DNA of 63,154 nt from Stramenopiles sp. TOSAG23-2 (lineage: Eukaryota; Sar), in contig LT649247.1 of NCBI GenBank assembly GCA_900128395.1, positions 1 to 63,154 on the forward strand, read 5' to 3'. Position numbers and translations under genes: made by a program. This document shows positions 50,680 through 60,627 of this stretch, piece after piece; position 1 is the stretch's first letter, and every line of letters starts with the position of its first letter. The notes under the pieces were generated by a model. It searched no databases. It worked only from the letters and a program-made list of their open reading frames with translations, and was not told where the DNA came from.

Positions 50680-53600
50680 TTACAACCGCCTCATCCTCTC
50701 TAGCCTCCTAGTGCATGCTACGCTATTTTGTTGAATTGTAGAGCATAATTTATCATCACTAAAATTATCACCAGTACAAGTTAAATGTTTAATAATGTTC
50801 TGTGCGATGTTCCAAACCGTATCTTGACCTGCGAAAAAAGCTTTTATCATAGGCTCAAATGGACCACCTTTAGAAACTAAACCTAATTGTGCCGCCAATG
50901 GACCACATTCTTTTAGTGCTCCTTTACAAGTTGATCTACAACTCTTGCGTTCTTTGCAGTCGATAGAGCATGATGGGAAAAATAAACTGCACATTTCTTT
51001 ATTTATTGACGGTATACATGTTTTTGGAATGCCTGGTAATAATTGTTGTACCATTGGAAGTGCTTGCTTGAATATCACATTAAATGCAGTTGCAACATCC
51101 TTTTGGTCCAAACCAAATGTGTTAGTACCACTAAATGTTTTCTCGCCACAACCTGCAAGTTTCGAAGCATCAATTTTGATACATTTTGAGCTCTCTTTTG
51201 CTGCCTTTTCTTTGGCTGCCTTTTCTTTGGCTGCCTTTTCTTTGGCTGCCTTTTCTTTGGCTGCCTTTACTTTGGCTGCCTTTTCTTTCTCTTCCTTTTC
51301 TTTTGCTGCCTTTTCTTTCTCTTCCTTTTCTTTCTCTTCCTTTTCTTTTGCTGCCTTCTCTTCCTTCTCTTTGTCTAACTCTTCCGCTTCATTATTAATA
51401 TCTTTTACAACGTCTTTCACTTTATCATCATTGCCACTCTCATCAGTTGTGCCAGAGCTAGCAGTTGTATCTAATGATTCACTTGCTCCAGTCGAAGCTT
51501 GTGGCTCTAATAATTGTTTTTTTATGCCTTTATCTTCCTCTACTTTTTCATCATGGGTTCCTGAGCCATCTATATCTACAGGATTTTTTATGTCTTTATC
51601 TTCCTCCTCCTCCTCCTCATTAGTCTCATCCGTGCTGCCACTACCAGTACTGTCACTACCAGTACTGCCACCGGTCGATGCTGGTGAAGAATCTACTTTT
51701 TCATCATGGGTTCCTGAGCCATCTATATCTACAGGATTTTTTATGTCTTTATCTTCCTCTTCCTCCTCATTAGTCTCTTTTGCTTCCTTCTCTTTTTTGG
51801 ATTTTTCAGCAATAGCTGCTTTTTTATCTTCTTCCATCTTCGTTTGTTTCTCCCTCTCTGCTACTTTTTTATCTTCTTCCATCTTCGTTTGTTTCTCCCT
51901 CTCTGCTACTTTTTTATCTTCTTCCATCTTCGTTTGTTTCTCCCTCTCTGCTACTTTTTTATCTTCTTCCATCTTCGTTTGTTTCTCCCTCTCTGCTACT
52001 TTTTCTTGAGCCTTCATCTCATGTGCATGTTTCTTAATGGTAGAAACATATCTTTGCATTGCTTCCATTGCAACATCTTCTGCCATTTTTGGCATTTTTT
52101 CTGGTGTACAATTTATTTTGTTTTCTGATAATAATGATGAGCATCCTTCTCTACTAGGATCATAAATGTCATCTGTGCATTGTTTTGAAATATTAAGAAC
52201 ACGTTGAAACAACGGCATGTTTTCACCCATAATACCTGTAACTATGGTGTTCAAAGCGCCACCGTTTCTAAATACGCTCAAAGAAATTGGTGTCAGAATA
52301 AGTTTGCACTCCTCTGCCGTTTCTTCACATGTACTTTTACATGGTGGCTGTGCTTCACATTTATCATTACAGCGTGGTAATAATGCGTTGCAAGTTGATT
52401 TTTGTAATAAACGTAAACATTTATCTGTCATTCGTTTGCCAAAAAATCGTTTTGTAGCTTGAAATGCTTTTTTCAATCTGTTGAAACCATCTGCAATTTT
52501 TTTGTGCGAATTGCTTAGTAAAGCTGATGTCGATGATGCCTCAAAAGATTTTGCATTACACATAGGCATGTTGTGGAAAGATTCGCATTTATTCGTTTTC
52601 AATTGGAGCAATTTAAATTTACCTGCAGCTTTTTTATCTGTAATAGATTTATATGTTTTTTCCAACTGTTCCTTGCTCAAAAGTTTTAACATTTCCGGCC
52701 CAGACGTTGTTCCCACGAGAGCTTTCACTACTTTTGAATCAAACAAGGCATACTTGGCATGTTTTGCTAATGTCTTTTGAAATTTAGATTTTAAACGTTC
52801 AAAATCATCTTCTTCTTGTTGCAATGCAATGGGTTGTAACAAATCTGAGGAAAAACCTTCCTCTAATAATCGCTTTCTTAACCTTTGGCTCGATTGGCAA
52901 GCTTCGATTAATTTGTATTGTGATTTTCGAGTTAACGATTGTTCGAAATAAAACAAAGTATTTCTATCCATTCTAAATACCATATGTTCAAACCGTTTAA
53001 TATTATCAGTCTCTTCATCCATTACTTCATTTGCTTTAATTACATCATGGATTAATTTTAGTGTTACTAATGCTAATTTCGGTTCTTGTTCTTTATTTGC
53101 TTCAATAAGTTTTGATTCTACATGCCTCATGGTATCTCGAACATATCCTCTGACAAATGGTCGTACATTTGATAGAATTTCTTTAATACGATCCCGTTTT
53201 TCATAATCACTCCATCTATTGATAACAATTGCTGCACTTTCCGCAGTCTTATGATTAAGCGCTTTCCATTGTTTCAATATTTTGCCTTCTTCATGCGTAG
53301 TTCTTTCTGGAACTAAACCTGCTGATGTATTCTTAAAAACAATTGGACCGTCATATACAATTTCTCCCGTAGTTGTTGCATCCTTGTCCTCTCCATCTGT
53401 TTCTATACCATCATCATCGCATGATCCTCCTTTGATCCACAAATTTGACCATTTCACTTGGATTTTTTTCCCTTCATGATACATTCCTCGTTTGAAAACT
53501 CCATATTTTCTCTCATCCTCCGTGCAACCGGTGCAATCTGGGAAATGACCTAATGCGCCTAAAAGACCATCTGCTCCACTGCAATGTTCATAACTACTCC

Positions 53601-56600
53601 AAGCGAAAAATACGTTTTTTGTACCAACTTTTGTTGGATAAAATGCACCTTGATTCGCACATTTATGATGCCCTGCTTCTGCAGAGAAGCCCGGCCCTTT
53701 TGTGTTTCCGAGCCACAATCTTAACTTTGCATTAGACCCATTCGTCGCTGTTACGCTGCTAGGAGTACCTGCAAATGTGTCTTGATCCCATGTATATGTC
53801 CTATGGAGAGTCTCCTTTTGGCCTTCGAGTTTAATTTGTTCCAGTATTTCTGCACCTTTTAAATTTTTGAAATTCATAAAATTTGGGTTTATGCATGATG
53901 TTTTATCAAATGGCGAACAAAATGGCATAATGTAGCGATCTCCACTTTCATCGCCTTTTACAAATTTTTCCATTTCAAATCTGGTCCCAACATTATGCGC
54001 AAGTAAATGGTAACCATATTGGTCGAGGTAGGATTCACATTTTTTACCAATCATATTAAAAGTGTGTGTATATCCGTTACCGGTCGCATCAGCTCCAGAT
54101 AAAGCTTTCTTGATCGCATCCGGGTCGCACATAGCACCAGTGTATTTTGGACTTAAACAAAACTCGTCAGAAGTTAAATGCTCCGATTCGCAAGTGTTTA
54201 ATTTACTTAACCATGCATCCATAACTTTTATTGTCGCGGAATTTTCTCCACCTGCTTGCATTGAAACCATTGAGCGATATGCACCACCTGGAAGAATCAT
54301 ATTTAATTGGCTACGAAATGCATCTGGGATACAATCACTCTTCAAATCTCCGCATGCCGATTTACACTGTTTCATTGGTTGGCATTTATCATCGCAACGT
54401 GGTAAAAGTTGTTGCATCATATCCGTTTTGTAGTCATTTTTGCATTTTTTAATAGTTGCAACAGTATCTGCTGGGAAAATACCAAAGTTACTGACCATAT
54501 CAAGTAACAAGATGATCTGGTTTGATCCATCAATCACTTCTTTCGCTGTAAATCCATCTGCGATGGTACCATAAAATTCATTGCCATTTAATCCTACCAC
54601 TTTTTTGCATCCTTCCATGAAAGGATTGCCCGTTCCAGTTTCATCTTCTTGTTCCTCTGGTCCTGTTGACTCCGATTCGTTATCAGTCGGTTCTTCTGGT
54701 ACATCTTCTGATCCAGTTTCATCTTCTTGTTCCTCTGGTCCTGTTGACTCCGATTCGTTATCAGTCGGTTCTTCTGGTACATCTTCTGATCCAGTTTCAT
54801 CTTCTTGTTCCTCTGGTCCTGTTGACTCCGATTCGTTATCAGTCGGTTCTTCTGGTACATCTTCTGATCCAGTTTCATCTTCTTGTTCCTCTGGTCCTGT
54901 TGACTCCGATTCGTTATCAGTCGGTTCTTCTGGTACATCTTCTGATCCAGTTTCACCATCTGATCCAGTTTCACCATCTGATCCAGTTTCACCATCTGAT
55001 CCAGATTCACCATCTGATCCAGATTCACCATCTGATCCAATAGCGCCACCAGTGGTTGATCCTGTTTCAGATGGTGATGCACCACCTACAACATCTTCAT
55101 CAACACCTGTCATATCCGTCTCACTGCCCGTACTGCCCGTATTGCCAGTAGGAGCCTCTTCCGTTTCACTTGGAACACCGATATCAACTTGTACGACATC
55201 CATATTATCGTCTCTTCTATATGGAACATCCATGTCGCAACCTGCCATGCATGGTTTTTCATCTTGCACACCATGTGGGCATTTATCTGTCAAGTCACTA
55301 CACTTTTGACACATATCATATTTAAAACCTTTCACCTCCAATGAGCAACCGTTTTGCTTACCATCGCAATAGTTCGCTTTGCAGTCTTTCTTACTCAGGC
55401 CTGAATCTCTCATCCTTATCATACATGCTTGTGCACAGGATAATAATTGATTACTTCCAGTCTTATAATCGTTGCAACAGAAACTTTTACTTTGGCAATA
55501 ATCGTAACACATTTCAGCATCGGTTTTATTTGCTTTGACAATTTGTTTGATTACATCATCAGTATTAGTTCTATTATTATTATTATTATTATTCGTATTA
55601 TATGAAAGAGTTTCTTCTTTATCGTCATCGTATAAAAATCTATTTTCTTCACGTATCTTATCACTAATATGTTTTTTAATAATCGTGGCCAGTTCAAGAC
55701 TGTATTTATTGTTTCCCATAGCTAATTGCTCTAGTTGAAATCTTAACACTCTTTCTTTGTATTTTGGCAGCGATATTTGAAACGATAGTCTCATACCTTC
55801 TGGGTCATTACATTTACCAGACACGCCAAGGAATCCCATATGATTTCTATCAATATTGAAATGCGATACGTAAAAATCAAGTAGTTTAGTAAACACTGAG
55901 ATAAGATCGGATCTTGTAATAGCATCGATACGTTCTGCATGGAATACTAGTTCTTGCTTTATTGTAGATTTAACTTGCCACGTAGGTGGCTCTTGTATAT
56001 GCTGTTGCCTGTGAAGGGTTAAATATTGCCTTACTAAACGGCTACCCATACCGGCACGTGATATCCAAGAAAATTGTGCATATTCATTGCCTTTCTTATC
56101 GACACGACCTTCAGATATTTCTTTTTGCGCCTTTAAAATATCATCAACACTAACATCTTTCTTGTCTTCAACTAAGGATGGCACAGGCTTGTGTTTGCTG
56201 CACCAAGTGCTGCACTTTGCTTCTAAATCTTCTTTTGTTTCTAACTCTGGTATTGGCTTACTAGTAAAAATTGGTTCTTCTGCTACTTCTAATAATGCAG
56301 CGTTATTTTTGCTATCACAATAATCGGTGCATTCTTTTTCCAAATTTTCAACTGGTAAATCGATTGGCGGTGTATTTGCTATTACGGTTGTAGCACTAGT
56401 TGCTGCACCGGTGGCTGTGCCAGTTGCTGATACGGCAGGTGCATCTGCAGGATTACATGGTGCACCTGTGTACTTTGCACTCAAGCATACTTTTGCATCT
56501 GTTACATATTCAGAGTTGCATTTATCCAATTTTTCTAACCATGCATCAATCACTTTCATAAATGGATCGCTTTCGCTCAATCCAATCATTGGAAGCATAC

Positions 56601-57231
56601 CACGCATACTACCACCTTTCTTTACCATTGGGAAATATGCTTGTAACGATGCTGATATACATTTTGATTTAAGTGCTTCACAACTAGTTTTACATTGTTT
56701 CATAACTTGACATTTCTCATCACATCGTGGTAATAGCTGTTCTATAATATCTTGTTTGTAATCATTGCCACAACGTTTTACCTGTGCACCAACCGTTGCA
56801 CCTAACAATCCACTAGCCATACCAAGTAAACTTATCAATTTATCAGCACCTTCTACAACTTGTTTGCTTGTAAATCCAGATGCAATAGTGCCATAAAATA
56901 CTTTCCCATTAACTGTAATCTCTTTACAATCTCTTGATGGCGTATTTGGTTTAGCAGCTTGCCTTTCCTTTTCAGCCTCTGCTATTTTTTGCAGCTCAAT
57001 CTTCTCTGCTAATACATTTTTCTTTGTCTCCAATTTCAAAAGATTTGCATTACCTTGTTCTACTGCATCTATCGTATGTCGGATCTTTTCTTTCACGGTT
57101 TCATGCTCTACAAATAGATCACGTACAGGTTTATTGCTTCTAATATTTCCACCATGAACTAAACTACCAATATAAACAAGAGCAAATAAAAGAAAAACGA
57201 ATAACCTCATTGATTTATGTAAATAATTCAT
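50680..57231 (-). CDS. Giant secreted protein with four Frizzled-like Cys-rich modules
   Basis: 2183 residues, one exon. A signal peptide is clear (residues about 8-27 hydrophobic, ending VHGG). Four related modules lie at about 100-258, 873-1032, 1547-1707 and 2017-2183. Each has the core LLPRC-x3-C-x5-C-x3-C-x6-C, e.g. FFPSCSIDCKERKSCRSTCK, close to the C-terminal half of the Frizzled CRD. The first two also share a VNGKVFYGTIASGF-like N-part. A further Cys cluster lies at about 590-680. The linkers are repetitive: a 26-residue acidic unit four times, a Gly-Ser-Asp-rich six-residue unit, KVAEREKQTKMEEDK four times, and KAAKE runs. No membrane span or GPI signal at the C-terminus, so it is probably an extracellular or surface-matrix protein. 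Confidence 0.8.
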   Translation of the reverse strand: MNYLHKSMRLFVFLLFALVYIGSLVHGGNIRSNKPVRDLFVEHETVKEKIRHTIDAVEQGNANLLKLETKKNVLAEKIELQKIAEAEKERQAAKPNTPSRDCKEITVNGKVFYGTIASGFTSKQVVEGADKLISLLGMASGLLGATVGAQVKRCGNDYKQDIIEQLLPRCDEKCQVMKQCKTSCEALKSKCISASLQAYFPMVKKGGSMRGMLPMIGLSESDPFMKVIDAWLEKLDKCNSEYVTDAKVCLSAKYTGAPCNPADAPAVSATGTATGAATSATTVIANTPPIDLPVENLEKECTDYCDSKNNAALLEVAEEPIFTSKPIPELETKEDLEAKCSTWCSKHKPVPSLVEDKKDVSVDDILKAQKEISEGRVDKKGNEYAQFSWISRAGMGSRLVRQYLTLHRQQHIQEPPTWQVKSTIKQELVFHAERIDAITRSDLISVFTKLLDFYVSHFNIDRNHMGFLGVSGKCNDPEGMRLSFQISLPKYKERVLRFQLEQLAMGNNKYSLELATIIKKHISDKIREENRFLYDDDKEETLSYNTNNNNNNNRTNTDDVIKQIVKANKTDAEMCYDYCQSKSFCCNDYKTGSNQLLSCAQACMIRMRDSGLSKKDCKANYCDGKQNGCSLEVKGFKYDMCQKCSDLTDKCPHGVQDEKPCMAGCDMDVPYRRDDNMDVVQVDIGVPSETEEAPTGNTGSTGSETDMTGVDEDVVGGASPSETGSTTGGAIGSDGESGSDGESGSDGETGSDGETGSDGETGSEDVPEEPTDNESESTGPEEQEDETGSEDVPEEPTDNESESTGPEEQEDETGSEDVPEEPTDNESESTGPEEQEDETGSEDVPEEPTDNESESTGPEEQEDETGTGNPFMEGCKKVVGLNGNEFYGTIADGFTAKEVIDGSNQIILLLDMVSNFGIFPADTVATIKKCKNDYKTDMMQQLLPRCDDKCQPMKQCKSACGDLKSDCIPDAFRSQLNMILPGGAYRSMVSMQAGGENSATIKVMDAWLSKLNTCESEHLTSDEFCLSPKYTGAMCDPDAIKKALSGADATGNGYTHTFNMIGKKCESYLDQYGYHLLAHNVGTRFEMEKFVKGDESGDRYIMPFCSPFDKTSCINPNFMNFKNLKGAEILEQIKLEGQKETLHRTYTWDQDTFAGTPSSVTATNGSNAKLRLWLGNTKGPGFSAEAGHHKCANQGAFYPTKVGTKNVFFAWSSYEHCSGADGLLGALGHFPDCTGCTEDERKYGVFKRGMYHEGKKIQVKWSNLWIKGGSCDDDGIETDGEDKDATTTGEIVYDGPIVFKNTSAGLVPERTTHEEGKILKQWKALNHKTAESAAIVINRWSDYEKRDRIKEILSNVRPFVRGYVRDTMRHVESKLIEANKEQEPKLALVTLKLIHDVIKANEVMDEETDNIKRFEHMVFRMDRNTLFYFEQSLTRKSQYKLIEACQSSQRLRKRLLEEGFSSDLLQPIALQQEEDDFERLKSKFQKTLAKHAKYALFDSKVVKALVGTTSGPEMLKLLSKEQLEKTYKSITDKKAAGKFKLLQLKTNKCESFHNMPMCNAKSFEASSTSALLSNSHKKIADGFNRLKKAFQATKRFFGKRMTDKCLRLLQKSTCNALLPRCNDKCEAQPPCKSTCEETAEECKLILTPISLSVFRNGGALNTIVTGIMGENMPLFQRVLNISKQCTDDIYDPSREGCSSLLSENKINCTPEKMPKMAEDVAMEAMQRYVSTIKKHAHEMKAQEKVAEREKQTKMEEDKKVAEREKQTKMEEDKKVAEREKQTKMEEDKKVAEREKQTKMEEDKKAAIAEKSKKEKEAKETNEEEEEDKDIKNPVDIDGSGTHDEKVDSSPASTGGSTGSDSTGSGSTDETNEEEEEEDKDIKNPVDIDGSGTHDEKVEEDKGIKKQLLEPQASTGASESLDTTASSGTTDESGNDDKVKDVVKDINNEAEELDKEKEEKAAKEKEEKEKEEKEKAAKEKEEKEKAAKVKAAKEKAAKEKAAKEKAAKEKAAKESSKCIKIDASKLAGCGEKTFSGTNTFGLDQKDVATAFNVIFKQALPMVQQLLPGIPKTCIPSINKEMCSLFFPSCSIDCKERKSCRSTCKGALKECGPLAAQLGLVSKGGPFEPMIKAFFAGQDTVWNIAQNIIKHLTCTGDNFSDDKLCSTIQQNSVACTRRLERMRRL
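51826..52005 (-). repeat. 45-bp coding minisatellite, four units
   Basis: Starts at 51826, 51871, 51916 and 51961. Each unit encodes the 15 residues KVAEREKQTKMEEDK of the secreted protein. Near-identical at the DNA level, which suggests recent expansion. Confidence 0.9.
54635..54946 (-). repeat. 78-bp coding minisatellite, four units
   Basis: Units start at 54635, 54713, 54791 and 54869 with CCAGTTTCATCTTCTTGTTC. Each encodes 26 acidic residues ending in the SESTGPEEQEDET group. I see no differences among the repeated cores. Confidence 0.9.
54947..55036 (-). repeat. 18-bp coding repeat, five units
   Basis: CCAGTTTCACCATCTGAT three times then CCAGATTCACCATCTGAT twice, encoding the GSDGET/GSDGES series directly beside the 78-bp units. 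Confidence 0.9.
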
Positions 57232-58267
57232 TTTAATGAATACGTACTACTCTACTGAACACAAAGTTTATTGGGTGTAAATGTTATCTATAACTATAAA
57301 TAAATGATACTGTTCTACATGAACGATACATGGTATGTGACATAGTTATTTAGACATTATTCATTGTCATCTCTCGATCATCTCATTCCAGGCATTCCCC
57401 CTCCTTTTATAAAAAAAAAAAAATACATCATCAAAAAGGAAGAAACTCTGGATTCCATCTTACTATGGTTTTAGCATCGAATTAAATATTTTGATAAGCC
57501 TGCACCGTGTTGGCATACAGGTCCACACAGCTGGACGCTGGACGACACCTCTATAGCACTATACAGCTAGACCTATGTAAGTATAAGGCTGGAAGGCCAG
57601 CAGGCCTTATTATAGATCTAGCAGGCGAAGAGATGAGAACTCTGCGCTTGTGCCTTCTGCCTTCTGGCTTCTGGCCTTCCAGCCTATAGGTTTTCGAGTT
57701 TCGAGTTTCTTTTTCTTTTTCAAGCGATGCCAGAGATATTCTATAGGTTTTATTATTCTAATTATGCCTGGTGGTATTAGTACAGTATCAGTATATGGCC
57801 TCCTCCTACATTTTTTTTTTTTTAACATGGCAACATGGCCGTGCATCATTATTATATTTATCCTTATCCCCGATATAATTTTTACTGTGCCGGCCAGTCA
57901 TAAATTTTCGGTACAAATTGTTTATTATACTTAAACACTATTTATACCCATCAAATACACAAATTAATCGGTTTTCAGGTTTTCGAGTGGTTGAGTTTTG
58001 GATTAATTTGTGTGTTTGATAGTTAAATATAGTGTTTAAGTATACCAACAAATTTGTACCGAAAATTTACGACTGGCCGGCACACTAAAAATTATATCGG
58101 GCTCTGGCATTATTATTACCTGGTATATTATTAATATATGAAATTATTATCTATTATTATTTGAATGAACAAATATACGATATACATATACACTGATATA
58201 CATAGTATATATTTCGGTTCTGTGATTATACCACCTATCATCAATAAAAGATTGCACCACCACCACC
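57232..58267. other. Divergent intergenic region with inverted repeats
   Basis: Upstream of the secreted-protein gene (-) and the CDPK (+). AAGGCTGGAAGGCCAG at 57585 is inverted at 57671-57685. A 101-bp foldback lies at 57869-58101. No gene seen. Confidence 0.5.
57869..58101. repeat. Imperfect foldback, two 101-bp inverted arms
   Basis: Left arm 57869-57969 and right arm 58001-58101, about 90% complementary, with a 31-bp spacer. The arms share CCCGATATAATTTTTA, GTGCCGGCCAGTC and ATACTTAAACACTAT. No coding capacity; MITE-like or foldback element. Confidence 0.85.
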
Positions 58268-60404
58268 ATGGGTAATTTGTGTGGATCCACTGCAAGTACG
58301 ACGACTAATGGTTCAACCACAGTATCTAGACAATCTACAGTTGATGTTGATAAAGAAATTTTTGGACAATTAATAGGTACGATACGTGATCAAAGATGGG
58401 AAGACAATTATAAAATTGTAAAAAAACTAGGTGCTGGTATAACCGGTGCCGTACATGTAGTCGAGCATAATAAAGAAAGGAAAGGACAAAAATACGCATT
58501 AAAAAGTGTGAATTTGAATAAATTAGACCCTGCGCAATTAAAAGAATTAAGGAACGAAGTTGCATTGTTGAAAAAATTAGACCATCCACATATTGTACGT
58601 TTATATGAATGTTACGAAACAGACAAATCAATGGATTTAATTTTGGAACTTATGGAAGGTGGTGACTTACATGATGCATATCATAAAAAGCCTAAAGAAT
58701 TCACCGAGGTAAAAGTATGCGAATTAATAAGACAACTTGTAAGTGCAGTTGCTTATTGTCATAGTTTAGGGATAACGCATCGTGATATCAAACCAGCAAA
58801 TATTTGCTTTAGTAAAGGAGATTTTGAAAATATTAAATTAATTGATTTTGGTATTGGCAAATTGATGGGTCATGGTCAAAACCGGGGTAGCTTTTGGGGG
58901 AAAAGGGAGAAGCAAACAATGTGTGGAACTGTTATATATGTTGCTCCGGAAGTATTTACTGCTAATTATGACAATCGTATTGATATTTGGGTAGGTACCT
59001 GCTACCTACCTGCCCAAGGTTGGCCGACATTCTTACCTGCAATTTTAACTGCATTCTTACCTACCTGCCCAAGGTTGGCCGACATTCTTACCTACAATTT
59101 TAACTGCAATTTTAACTCCATTCTTACATATATATTCAAGACATACTAACAAATTATTATACACTGCAGGCAATCGGCGTTTTGACTTATTTTTATCTAT
59201 GTGGCCGAACACCATTTCAAGGTCGATCGCAAAATGAAACAATTGATAATATTGAACGGCATAAAAAATTAATCTTTCGCGGTCAACGATGGCATAATAT
59301 ATCCAAAGAAGCAACAGAGTTTATTCAAAGCTTATTGACACCGAATCCAAAAAAAAGGTGAGTACCAAATTCCTGCCAAAATCCTGCACCGTGTTGGTGG
59401 AAGAAAATCCTGCACCGTGTTTGTGGAACGTAGTGCTGCACCATGTTGGTGGAAGAAAATCCTGCACCATGTTGGTGGAAGAAAATCCTGCACCATGTTG
59501 GTGGAAGAAAATCCTGCACCATGTTGGTGGAAGAATACGTTCCACAAACACGGTGCAGGATTTTCTTCCACCAACATGGTGCAGGATTTTCTTCCACCAA
59601 CACGGTGCAGGATTTTCACACGGTGCAGGATTTTCTTCCACAAACACGGTGCAGGATTTTCACACGGTGCAGGATTTTCACACGGTGCAGGATTTTCTAA
59701 CATGTGATACTTATAATTATTCACCAAAAAAAAAAAAAAAAAAAAGACCACAAGCGGAAGATGCTTTGCAACATCCATGGTTTACAAAATGGTTAAAGGA
59801 ACGTAAATCAGCTAGTAATAGGCTTATTGATAAGGATGACCATCTACCAATCCCTCCCGATGTTCTTCGTAATATTTCACAATATGCAAAATTTAGTCCT
59901 TTGAAAAAAATGGCATTGATGGCTGTCGCGCAAGATTTGAATGGCCCGCAATTGATTCAATTACAAGACACATTTGAGGAAATTGATACAAATAATCTTG
60001 GAACGATTGATCAAGAGGAAATGTTACAAGCATTGAATGGAATCATGTCGGAAGAAGATGCTAAAAATATATTCAAAGGGCTAGATTTTGATAAAACAGG
60101 TAAAATAAGATATGGTGAATTTTTAGCAGCTGCGATGGATACAAGTAAAGTAATGGAGAAAAATCAATTGCGCGTTGCATTTAATAAATTGGATAAGGAT
60201 AATTCAGGGAGTATAAGCGTACCGAATTTAATTCAAATTGCTGGTAAAGTTTATGGTGAAGATATTATCAAAGCAAATTTAAAAGAATTTGATATTAAAG
60301 AAAATGGTGTAATTGATTTTGAAGAATTTGTAGCGTTAATGGAACAGAAGAAAGGTGGTGTTGCTGCTGCATCATCAGTTGCAGGTGTTCAATTGGAAAT
60401 GTAA
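58268..60404 (+). CDS. Calcium-dependent protein kinase (CDPK)
   Basis: Exons 58268-58990, 59170-59357 and 59747-60404 give 522 residues, a normal CDPK. MGNLCG suits N-myristoylation and palmitoylation. The kinase domain shows LGAGITGAVHVVEH, Lys79, HRDIKPAN (171-178), DFG (193-195) and VAPEVF (225-230). WAIGVLTYFYLCGRTPFQG spans the exon 1-2 splice; QHPWF is in exon 3. The junction NISQYAKFSPLKKMALMAVA should be the autoinhibitory/calmodulin-like linker. Four EF-hands follow, of which EF1 (DTNNLGTIDQEE) lacks an acid/Asn at position 5, EF3 (DKDNSGSISVPN) ends in Asn instead of Glu, and EF4 (DIKENGVIDFEE) has Lys at position 3. EF2 is the most standard. Substrate unknown; it is a Ca2+-triggered Ser/Thr kinase. 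Confidence 0.93.
58991..59169 (+). other. CDPK intron 1 (179 bp) with duplicated segment
   Basis: Donor GTAGGTACC, branch-like ATACTAACAAAT, acceptor CACTGCAG, phase 0 after Trp241. The interior repeats TGCCCAAGGTTGGCCGACAT at 59011 and 59066, giving two imperfect 55-bp tandem copies. Confidence 0.85.
59358..59746 (+). other. CDPK intron 2 (389 bp) made of inverted 26-bp repeats
   Basis: Donor GTGAGTACC, acceptor after a long A run (AAAAG), phase 2 within an Arg codon. Nearly all of 59383-59697 consists of a 26-bp unit TCCTGCACCRTGTTGGTGGA plus GAAAA in about six direct copies. These are followed by about seven copies or parts in reverse complement, so the intron can fold into a hairpin of about 150 bp. 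Intron retention stops translation immediately (AGG TGA). Confidence 0.9.
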
Positions 60405-60627
60405 AATTTTTGTGTGTAAAATATTTTTAATTTTTATATTTTTAATAAAATATTTTTTTATATATTTATATATTAATGCATATTTAATATTTTATATTTT
60501 AAAGTAAAATGTCTCTTAATTTTTACTCGCACTTGTTTTTTATTTTCAAACTACATATAAAAATTTTAATTCCTGGCTTTTCATAAAATAAACCTCCAAT
60601 ACCTCCAACTGGAAGTTGCAAGCTCTC

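Noticed and set aside
54594-55309. Long ORFs on other strands and frames across the repeats of the secreted protein
   Set aside because: They are shadows of a repetitive coding sequence; the repeat unit is open in several frames.
59358-59746. Reading through CDPK intron 2 as coding (the frame of exon 3 is open upstream)
   Set aside because: The exon 2 frame meets TGA right after the donor, and the segment is repeats; splicing joins PKK-R-PQAEDAL correctly.
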